A DNA stretch of 64,000 nt, taken from Panorpa germanica (lineage: Eukaryota; Arthropoda; Insecta; Mecoptera; Panorpidae). Made by a program: the position numbers and the translations under genes. The stretch's first letter is position 1; the number at the start of each line of letters is the position of its first letter. The notes under the pieces were generated by a model. That model was not told the origin of the DNA, did no database searches, and was given only the letters and a program-made list of their open reading frames with translations. Shown piece after piece: positions 25,701 to 37,700 of this stretch. The stretch lies in the NCBI GenBank assembly GCA_963678705.1, contig OY783221.1, forward strand, positions 8,556,001 to 8,620,000, read 5' to 3'.

Positions 25701-28700
25701 AACAATTACATAATTACATTATAATTTTACAATACAAAGTCATAGAAATCCTACTAAGAGAACATAAACAGAGAGAAGATACCATTCATGATGTAAGAAA
25801 GAGATGCATTTACGTGAATTTCAGTAGGAGTGAATGAAACAGTTGTATTATAAAGTGCTGACGCTTCTCGGACGGGCACTGAAGCTTAATGTAATTCTTG
25901 TATGTTGGAAAACCACCGGAAACATACTACTAGTCTCTACAGGCTAAACCTTCACCCACACCAACTTAATTCTTTTGTCATTTTGATATCTTGTATCTCG
26001 CTTTATCATATATATTAACAGTATTAGAGTAAATGAGATAGAATACTTATCATATATATTATAGAGAAACCTTTTGAAATACATGTTACGACTCCCTTTT
26101 AATACCAGCCAGATGTAAGATTGTACAAGCTATAAACAAAAATGAACGTTGGGGGGTTAAGGGAAACAGTGGATAAACAGAGAGGGTTGGAAATACCCAA
26201 ATTGGTTCTTCGACACCTAACACTTTAGGAGGTTCATATATTTTGCAGAGAGATGGCGCTAATGAGACGGTTTACTGAGTAAATTAACTAAAGATAAGTA
26301 ATTACAAGATGTCGATTAGATAATTGGCGGTTATTTGTTAAAAGATAGATTGGAATTCAGTTTAGTTCTTTGATTAAATCAATTCTTGCAATACCTTATC
26401 TATTGATTATAGAAACACTTCTCATGAGTGAGAATCACGACGTTTTCTAATGTGATAACTCAAAACTAGCTTCTTATATATTTCTAGTTTACTTGGAAAG
26501 CGTTATATTCTGTTATTTCTGTTACTTACCTAATTAAATACATCCTCCGATTATTAATAACAACTTTATGGTGTCGAAGCCTCAGATATGTATATGAGCT
26601 TCATAATATATATCGCATTATTCCAAGTTTTAATGATTGATTGATAATTATAATATATTATAATTAGAACAGTAGTTCTATTCATCTCTCGAGTTAATTG
26701 AAAAATTCATAATTTTTTTTTTTTTTTATATTTATTTTCTTCTTTGCCTTGACTTTCTTTCGTCATAGCCATCATCAAACATTTTTTATACATCTTTTAT
26801 AATTTATAATTCAATTTTACAAATTTCTAAATATTTCAATAATTTACTAATTAATTCTGAATCACTTAACAAAAATTTAGTATTAACAGGAAAAGTTTTA
26901 ATCACATCTAATATATCACTATTCAATTTTGATCTTTCTAAACTATAGTTTATGCATTCAAATATAATATTATCCGAAGTTCCTTCTTCACCACATTGAC
27001 ATCTATCGTCGGATTTAATATTAATTTTGTACAGGTGAGCTGGAGTTTTGCAATGATTACTTCTGATTCTGATTATAGTCGATATAATTTTGCGGGACTC
27101 ATTTCTAAACCATCTCTTCTTACTTAAATTTGGCTGTAACATATAATAATCTCTTCCTTTTGTATTTGTATTTGTATTTAATCAATTAAATATTAAGCAA
27201 AGTATTATTATGCATACATTGAACAACTACCTTAATAAAGATACGTTCCATACCGCATGCTTTTCATAGACATATATATATATAATAACTTATATGGAAG
27301 TAAAAAAGTGGTTTTAAAGATAAAGACATGTAAAGAATTATTCTGTTTAGAATTTATATTAAAATATACAAGTCAAGAACATGTTTCAGTAATTGCTTTC
27401 CACTGAATAAAAAGTTGCTTATTCTTGTGATTGACGCTGATAGCATGTATTATTGCTTATTGCTTGGTAATCCATCGATCCAATCACAACTCACAATCAT
27501 ACTTATATACATAGGCGTCCGCAGATAAATTGATATACAAGAATAAAGAACCACTTTCCGTTTACGTCTATTATCGAACGCCAATGCTCATACGTATATA
27601 GTTTATTACAAAAACAAGTTATTATTTCCACAGTCGAATCGTGAGCAGATTTATTAAGCTGAATAATTCATATTTGTAATTTAATATTGCATCTGCTTTC
27701 ATATTTTAAAGCTATTCAATTGTTTTTTTTACTGAAATGTAGTTACAGTTGATTTAATAACAACACTAGCGCCCTTCTAATTGTACTTTACTATTAAACA
27801 GTGTTGCCACCTACTTATCAACTATTTAGTGTTGTCATATGATAATCTTTGTCTCATACGTACCAATACAATAATCAAAATACATTGACATTGATTAAAA
27901 TATAATTTCATTACTGATCCGTTGATACCGCAATCAATTACTTTGTTTTAGTAACGGGCTCTGCAACACAATTATTTTTAGCTCTGGTCAATCGTTTGTT
28001 GTTTAGTTTTAATTTGGCTTTGGTAATTACATATGTGTTGGTATCATGTATTTACAAATGGTTGATTATTTTCCAATTGACAGTTTACGGGATTGGCTAA
28101 ATTCAATACACACAGCGTGACTTTTTATTGATTTGTCTTATACAATGGCAATCGGTAATATTAAAATGAGTATCTAGCAGAATAACATTTCCATATAATT
28201 TTTAATAAGTGTTGCAATCGTTGTTTTTATTTGTTTATTCATCAAAATATCAATTTTAATTTTTCCTTGATGTTTTAATGTTCTTTCTTCTCAACAAAAA
28301 TTGTATGTATCTTTTTACATTATTCTTGAAATAGTTCAAATTACGAGAGATATAATTGTTACTCATGGTTTAATATAATTCAGCATACCATCTCTTGTAA
28401 CCCCTTTTAGGCATAAATCACCGCCCAGGTTTCGTAATTTGAACAATAAACCATAATGCTTTTTGTATTTTGTTGTTAAATATAAAAATTTCCTTCTTGT
28501 GTTATCACTTCTTTTATTATACGTTATCTGCCAGGCTTCTACACACATGTAGAAAATTAATCTTGGAATTAGCTTGTAACTAGCTTGAAACTGCACCGCG
28601 TTACAATTTTCTATAGGAAAGGTAAAGTGACAGTTTTTTTTTTAATTATTAATTTGACCTTCATTGTCCATCTCAAATCTCTTTTATTTCACTACTAGCT

Positions 28701-31700
28701 GACCCGGCGAACTTCGTACCGCCTAACAGTCAATGAATGTCGTGTTACCTTTTAGCTGAACTAATTTAGGCTTTGATGAACGTAATACAATGATACAAAA
28801 TAATATTTATTAATATAGATAGAAAAGTATTTTATTATGATGAATAATAATAAAAACATACAGAATGAGAATAAAAATTAAAAAATTAATAATAATTAAG
28901 TAATTCAAACTCATGTCAGAAAAAAATGAGTGAAACCTATGTTGTGCAGATTGGAATACACTCGGATTAATTCAATAATGGGATTTTCATTCAAGCACCT
29001 TGTGGTAAACGACATTCTTTGTTTTTTGGTCAGGCGCAAGAACAAATAAAGCGGATGGTTTGCCGACACGTGAGCATGCCACGTACAATTGACCATGAGA
29101 AAAACATGCATTTTCTAGATTGAGGCCACAAATAGTCAAGGATTGGCCCTGTGATTTGTTAATCGTTATGGCGAAGGCAAGACGAATCGGGAATTGAATT
29201 CGTTTAAACTCAAATGGCATATCCGTTGGGATCATCGGAATTCTTGGAATAAGAACTTCCTCATCTTTAAATTTTCCTTTAAGTATCGACGCGTGAATCA
29301 CATTGCTCATCAGTTTTTTTATTACCAAACGCGTTCCATTGCACAGTTTTGGTTGGTTTAAATTTCTAAGCATGATGACTACCGAGCCAACCTTAAGTTT
29401 TAAATTGTGCGGTGGTAAACCAGGCACATCCAAGGAGTTTAAAAATTCACTTGGATAATTAGTGGCTTCTTCTTCGTTTGTTACACAGTCGATAGATTTG
29501 AATGAATACAGAGTACCTACGATTTGATTTTGAATTATAAAATTGAGGTCATCTACATCTTTATTTTTAGCTGCCAAAATTGCTCGCTCACTTAACCATA
29601 TAGTATTTTTGTGGTTAGCAATGATATCCGGGAATACTTTGTTGATAAGCTCGTCTTTTGATGATACAAAATTGCAAACATTTGGAGGAAATGAAATCAA
29701 ACCGCTCGATTTGTCAACAGGAACACGGCCATTACCGATAGTCAGCAATTGCTTCGAGAAATCATCAGCAGATAGATCGTTCAACAATGCAACTCTCATA
29801 TTTACAGACAGTTGAAGTTTCTTTACATATCGCCACAGATTTGATGCTTTGAGGCAAGCGTTTATTTCGTCGGCAGCAGTAGATCTTGGAATGACTGGTA
29901 GTGTTTGTCGGAAATCGCCAGATAATAAAATCATTGCACCACCAAAACATCTCGAGTCATTGCGCAGATCTTTTAATGTTCGGTCTAGTGCTTCCAATGC
30001 GCGTTTGTGCGCCATTGTGCATTCGTCCCATATGATGATTTTTGATGCTACTAAAACTTTGGCCATTGCGGAGTGTTTCGAAATGTTACATGTCGGTTGT
30101 TCAGTAGTTTGAAGGTTTAATGGCAATTTTAACGCTGAGTGAGCCGTACGGCATCCGTCTAACAATGTGGCCGCTATTCCAGAAGAAGCAATTGCTACCG
30201 CAATTTCGGATCTCGCACGTACAGTGGCCAAAATCAATGACATGAGGAATGTCTTCCCAGTTCCACCGGGGGCATCTAAAAAAAATAAGCCGCCATTTCC
30301 ATCATCAATTGCATTAATCAGTAAATCATAGACTTCCCTCTGCTTAGGATTCAACAGAGGTACATTCGTTTGGACTGATTGGATTAGTTCATGTGGATCA
30401 TATTCACGTTCACGTTCCAATTCTCTATTAAATGCGTCATTCATTCCGCGATCTGGCGCTGGCATTCCTAACCTAACTAACAAACTGCCGCACATGAGGT
30501 AACACATATCTTCGATCAAGAGCAAAGTCTGGTTATGCATCTCCTCATTCACCTCAAGATCGGAATTTCTTGAGCTGACGCGAATTCGATGTAAAATATC
30601 TTCAGACATGTTATCTTTGTATTTGTTCCATAGGTCACGTGGGTTCGATGGGAAGCATGTCGAAATGATGATAGCAAATAATGTGCGTATCTGACTTGGA
30701 GATGCAGAAATAATTGCTTCAGCGATTGTCGTGTCCCAATGAGTATCGTTTTCAAGCAAATTCAGCTCTTGACATGCTGCACGAAATGTGGGGCACACTA
30801 TACCATTAACAGTTCGTAGTGATTCAAATGATGTTGGCCCTCGAACATGTACCAGCAACAACCGCAAATAGAAACATTCATCATTCTTCGGATGAACTGT
30901 GTAAATACGACCAAGAGCATCAGTAGAATGCATATCTGGATAACCAGGAACTGCCGTCTCTGCCGTCAATTTTCGTGGATACCGTTTGGAACACTTGCCG
31001 TCGACCATGCACGGTGATTGGCGGTTGATAGTGCCACACGGTCCATGAATCATATTCGTGATTACAACATCATGTAGGTCTGGATCGGTTTCAGGAGCAG
31101 GAATCTCCGCACATATGATGTCATCTATTTGATCTGGCCGAATTCTTTCGACTAACCAAATTAGAATGTGAGCATGCGGCAGGCCTCGTTTTTGCCATTC
31201 GATTGAATACATCCAGCATCGAGTATTCCCAAAGACGTGTTGCTTAACAATGTAATTCATTAGTGACCGAATTTTTTGCCTGAAAACACGTGCGGTGATG
31301 TCGTGTCGATCACTTGATGTTTGTCCGGGAAGCAGCAATTGAATAATTTCTATCCATTTCGGATTACATGTAAATGTAATGAATAGATCTGGCCGACCAT
31401 AATGACGAACATATGTCATTGCATCTTGCGCATATTCATGCAAATGACGCGGGCTACCTGTGTATGTCGCCGGTAAAATAGTCAATCGACCAACATTTTC
31501 TGAATCTCCTTCTGTGCTAATTGCATCGCGTAAATGAATATACTCTTCTGAACGCAATTTAACTTGATTCAACCGAATGAAAGTCAGGCGCTCCGTTTCG
31601 ATTTTAACGTACATGTCAACGCAATATTGTTGAAGCAGTCGACGAAATCGCAACAAATAATTGTCAGAATTTTCACGAATCATCAAACGGTATGCGTAAT

Positions 31701-34700
31701 AATTCATTGAACTAACCTTCTTGGTAGTTTCCTCACCTGGAACAAATGCAGTAAAAATTGTATTTTAGAATCCCTAATAGGTTAACGACTCTTACAGCTA
31801 CTCTCTACTAAATTAGAAATTACAACTTTTTTTGGGTACTAAAAGCAAACAGAATAAAATGTATATCAAGTTTAAATGAAAACAACAATATTAATCTTAC
31901 CATTCAATGGATTAATCATTTTGATATTAAAGTGATATCCATCGTCTCCTTGCCAAAACATCAGCGGGTATTGTAACGTGTCATATGAACGGTGTGTTTC
32001 ATATATTCTTTGTAGTTGCCCAGTATTGCGCCGTGTAAGTACAATATCACGTGTTTCCAAGTTTTCACCAACAATCAGGATTGCCACTTCATCGATTGTT
32101 GGAGCATTAAATGTGCGTTCATGTGTTCCAGCTGGTCTTTTATCTGCTCTGATCACAACTTTATAGTCATCACTTGGCATGCGCTCTAATGCAGTCTTGA
32201 ACAGCCTGACCAATGCATGATGTTCATGAAGCATTTGCTGCAGATGTTGGAGAATTGCTCTTTTCGTAGCTGTGTTGATCCCTTGACGCCGGTCAAGTTG
32301 TTCTTCCATATTGCCCATGAAGTATATTTGCAAGAATTTATGCTGTGCATCTTCTATAGGTTGCAATGATCCAATGCGATGGCAAATCTGGCCTTGAATC
32401 TGTGAAGTCAAAGCCATAGTTATAGTTAGATTGACAAACACTTTTTTTACAAACACTTTTTTTTTCAAATAATAACATGCCATTTTTATTTCAGAGACAA
32501 ATACAGAAATCTAACAAACTACATTCCAGATTTTTTTTACAATCATAGAAAATATAGTTTTTAACGTAAATTACCTTAAATGTCGGATTATATCCGTGTT
32601 CTTCGATAATTTCCGCCCCAAATGAAGTCATTTGGAAACAGACATTGTATTTTTGAGTGTTCGCTAGAAAATGTCGTGATTCTAGTGTTTCGCCATAAAG
32701 CAGGGAGCACAATGGCTCTGGTGGCGGGACCAATGATGGCAATTTCACTTTACCACTAAGGCAGCACAAACCAGGCGTTTCACCAGCAAACCTCAATGCT
32801 CCACAATGCTGGCAAACAACGTCCATTGGACCAATGCAAACTAAACGATGCAAGCTGTAGTCGATGGTGCAATCATATAGAAACGCTGCTCGATTCAAAT
32901 CAATACTTGAACCATTTCTTCTTGCACTTCGAAGATTATTCCTCTGTTCATCTGTACGATAAGCTCGACGATTCCTCGTTTCTAACCTAGCCGTTTCACG
33001 GGCTACCTCTCTTTGCTCTTGTGTTTGAGAAGCACGAATTAAGGCCCTTCTTTGCTCCATACTAACGCGGTGCTCTTCTCGTGCAATTTCTCGTTCTTCA
33101 TCAGATAATTGACTCGCGATATTCCGTTGCCTAATTGCATTACGGCTCCGCTGGGAAAGATTAGATCTTCTAGGACGCGGCATAGTTATTAATATAAATA
33201 CTGAATGTGCACTCGCATAAAACCACAAAAAACCACTTTCGAGATATAGACAATAGCTCAAAGAGTATATAAGCACTACATATGAATAGCTTATCAAGAA
33301 AAATTATAGTTATAGATAACCTATAAAAAGACATTTACACTTTTGTTAACGTGTACAATAAATCTTAGGTATTATTTTCTGAAATTAAAAATTAAATAAT
33401 TAATAAATAATTTACACAAATTAATGTCTAAAACAAACAAATATAACAGTACCTGAACTTTCGACACATTTTACAAAAAATAAATTTCTGAACGCACATA
33501 TGAATAGTTGTTACATGTTGTCATGGCAACAAATGTTTGACATGAAATAAACAAATGAGCATTTATTGAAATGTTTAAGTATCGAGTTTTCATTGTCGAG
33601 TTTTTTAAATTTCGAATTTTCATTGTTGTAACAAACCCGTCTTTGTTTTATATATTTTCATTGTTTTTAAGATGTATTATGCTATTCGGGGCGAAGACAA
33701 ATCCAACGAATCAATAACCATGAATATTGGTTCAGCAGATCTCGAGTTATAAGTGTTGCAACAAACCCGTCTTTCTTTTATATATTAAGATTATGTAAGC
33801 TTCTTTGGCAAGTTTATGAAATACTAAAAGAAGTGACCCTTTTTGATTGAGAAACCGAAATTTATAACAGCTGTGGCTATGAACAGATCATTCTTGTTGT
33901 CGGGATACAAAATTTAGTTAAAGTAAAATTAAAGTTAAAGCAGAAAATTATTATGGGCGATAAAAGGCTACGTGCCTATGAAGCCCGAGACCTAGGTACA
34001 AGATGTAACACTGTAAGTAGTTTGTTTAACGCTAGCAGGTGTAAAATTGCACTTTAATATGAAAATGAAACTTGAAATGAGCTTGTAGCACGCTAATAAA
34101 TGTGAAATTAGCAGTGCAAAGTAATTTTCCACCTCAGGATCTTTAGCGCGATAAGTTATTTTAAAAATCCAGCGATTTAAAGTAAACGATGATACCATTA
34201 TATACCAAATAAGCTGTTAGCGGTAAAGAAGTGATTTAACTCGTATGGATCGTATAAACTATAAACCCTAAAGGTCTAAGGGGTGATGGTTCATAGTTGT
34301 CAGTGTTGTCAGGGTACGCAACCCCTCATTCTTCAATCTGAATTCCATCCCTTCTTATGAACATGTAATGTCCCATTTCTGTATACCTTAGCTTCTTATA
34401 CTCTTCGTATCTCATGCTACCATGTTCTCATTTTGTCATTTTATAGACGCAAATAAAGTCCCGACCGTCGCAATTTAACGATTACTTTCTGGAATATTCA
34501 CCTCGGAGTGGGGTGAGTGAGAGGTTTCCTCCAACCATGACACAGTTCGCTCCGGGAGCTTTAAAAGCTCCATGGAGAAGGTATAATACGCGATGTTTAT
34601 CGAGAAATAAAAATTAATTAAATAGATTGTAATGAAATTATATAAAACGGTTTTTGATATTTTATTTTTCCTATTGTATAGCTTTATCCGTGTTTGTTTT

Positions 34701-37700
34701 AGGGTATTTTGCCCTTTGCTTGAAAGACTTACAACCCTCTAAAATTGTAAATGTCAAAACGTATATTAGAAGGAATTAAAAAAAATGTTACTAAATTCTA
34801 ACCTTACTAGCTAAACCCAGGCACGCTTCGCTGTTACTGTCAAATATAAAATAAATAGTAAAGTAAATAAAAGACACATGTACATAAACAAAGACGACGA
34901 TCAACTGGAAAGAAAAGAGAGAAATGAATTCGATTTTCAAAATCAACGTTTTGACAAAATTTCAAGTCAATCGACCGACTACTTTCCGAGTTTTGAGAGC
35001 ACAAACATTTGCAGGCTGAATTTTTATATGTAAAGCTCTTCACAAATTGATTTTTGTCTTACTGAAATTTGTTGATACTTCATTAACAATGAATAGATGC
35101 ATATGGATATAACTCTTTTTCCGCTCTATTTTTACAGCGAATTTAGGTCCTATCCGTTGTTCTTTTTTTATATTTTGTTCATCAGGTCTGTCTGTCTACA
35201 TCTTGATCAAATTATCTGTAATAGTGCTACAGACTTCGCAGACGCTTCCTGTTAACACCGCCTTTTTAATTGAGAAACCGAAATTTATAACAGCAGTGGC
35301 CATGAATAGATCATTCTTGTTGTCAATATATAAAGTATAAGAAAAAGCAGAACATTTTTAGGGGCGATAAAAGGCTACGTGCCTAGCAAGCCCGTGAAAT
35401 AATATATATATAAAAAAAAATCATCTGTCCATAGTTTGTCATTTCAAACGTTTTTCTCAGATTTTTGCAGGATATCAATAGATATCGATCTCTTATTTGA
35501 TAATAATATGTATATTTATGTTGATATGTATTGATACATAACAATTGAATTGATAACAATCAATCGGCGAAAATAAAACGCTGATTTGTGAATCGAACCT
35601 AAAACACAGCTGTCTGTCATGAATCAGTAACGCCTTCTGCTACTGCGCCGTCAATTTAAAATGGTCTTATAACATGCTTATAACATGGTCATAAAAACAT
35701 GCAGTTTTCTTATTAAAATCTTATAATTTTGTAATATTATATTTAGTCACAGTTAAGACGATGTTTTGGAAACTAAAAACGACGTGATAGTCCAATTCAT
35801 TTTTGTATCTCTCTTAATTACTAATACCTTCTTTAATATTAAGACAAATTCTGGTGGAGTACTTTATTTTTTTCATTTATTTTATTGAACATCGACCTAT
35901 TTCCGATACTGAGTCTTATCACCGACGATAGAGAACTTTATTATTATTCAATTTTAAAAATTTAATAAATTAGATAGCCCATTAACACACATAAACGAAA
36001 ATCGCCTTGTTATATATATATATATATATATATATTAGGGTGAAATATCTGAAAGGGAGGCATTTTCTTTCAACACAATAATAATTTTGTTCAAAATATA
36101 ATTTCATGAAACAAACAATTTTTTATTATATAAAAAATACAGTCACATATGCCTGTATAAAAAGTCAGAAGCCAAAGTGCACATTACGGGGGTGCCTTTG
36201 GTTACAATGACTCTGTAGGGGTTGTCAAGGGGTCCCTAGAGGTTCGCCACATGGTTCAATCTTACCCCATAACATTACACAAAAAGTTAGGGATGGAAAT
36301 AGACTTGTATAACGTTATACTCGTATTCACATAGGAGCGCACAGGTAAAACTATATATAAATTTATATTTAGTAATAATTGTATCCGGTCACAATTGTTA
36401 TTAAGCTGAAAACACCCTAAACTTACGAGGGCATGGATAACACCCCTTCTTACTAAATATTTTCATGTTTGTCTAGTAAATTGTACAGCAGACTTATTAA
36501 ACAGTAGGTTTATTTGACATAAAAAAGTTTACCTGTTACGTAACATTTACCTAACCTCATATCATATTCATAACTTCGGCCTACGGTAAATGAAAGAACA
36601 GTATAAGTAAAAATCATATGACACGGCATATGACTGGCATATAACACGCATTCTGTTAAATCAGATTTTTAATTCTGCATTCAATTTGGTAAATGATATT
36701 ACGTTAAATAAAACATGAGTTTACGTTTTGTATTTAGCAGATTAATTAATCGAACAACTGATATAGTGGTTATAGCAAAACTCATATTGCAGAGCTTTTA
36801 AAACAATTTTTTATCTATTGTATAAAATTGAAATAAAATAAAAACCAATGTTTTAAACAACAACAGACAAACCTAGTTATATATGTATATTTAAATAATC
36901 AAATAAATCTATTTTTATATAAACTAAATGTATATTTTATAATATGGTTATTCATATTTATATTCATGTATATATTTCACACATATACATGTGCAAGTAT
37001 ATGCCTCCAATATTCGTTTGCACATATGTCATTCGATACGTATATAAAAAGTATAACGTATATAGGATCGTGGATTCCCATGTAACAGCAATATGGTTCA
37101 GTGTTCGCTTTAGCCATCCCGTGTCGATAAAATAGGATACCTACTATTCCCTTGGGGCCTCTGAGATACCCTTACCCAGGGAGTCGGTTTAACGTGGCGG
37201 AATAGTGGAATACTCCAAGTCCCTGATGAAATATGCATGAGGTATTCCTCTCACAATTGTGGTTTTTATTTGTGTCTGTGTATATTCTGTTTTCAAATAT
37301 TGTGTTTGAATATTTTGTATTCTTCACATCAAATTTCTCGCTTTATTAAATCGTATAAATCATGTTTTGTTTTATACGTTGACATGTTATGTATTTTCTA
37401 GGTAATTTATGTTGATTCATTAAGAATAGGATTCTTAGACTAGGTCCTCAGTGAAAATAAAACTGCCTGATATCGGAATATTGCAAAATGTAATCTCTGC
37501 ACTAAAAAATACATTAGTTTATTAAGGTGCGAAACGCCTACTATGCTTGCAACACTTTTTACATTATTAAATGTAAAACTCTTTTAACGACAGAATTTGG
37601 AATAGAAACATAAAAATACGATATTATTGAATTTCAAAATGTTTAGAATAATTTTATTTTTACGGCTAAAGTTATTTTTAACCTGCAGTAAGTTTTCAAC

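Larger units (their letters stand above)
28695..33790 (-). mobile_element. Helitron, RepHel-coding, about 5.1 kb
   Basis: The minus-strand 3' terminus at 28695-28698 is CTAG, followed by T. It is preceded by the GC-rich hairpin GGCGAACTTCGTACCGCC (28706-28723, plus-strand reading) about 8 bases inside, as required for Helitrons. The proposed 5' terminus is TC at 33790-33789 (TCTTAATATATAAAAGAAAG), preceded by A and followed by the common insect Helitron start AAAGACGGGTTTGTTGCAAC. A second, similar start block lies inside at about 33630-33660, so the 5' end is less certain than the 3' end. The element lies antisense in sbb intron 19704-38570 and carries a three-exon RepHel gene. Confidence 0.85.
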
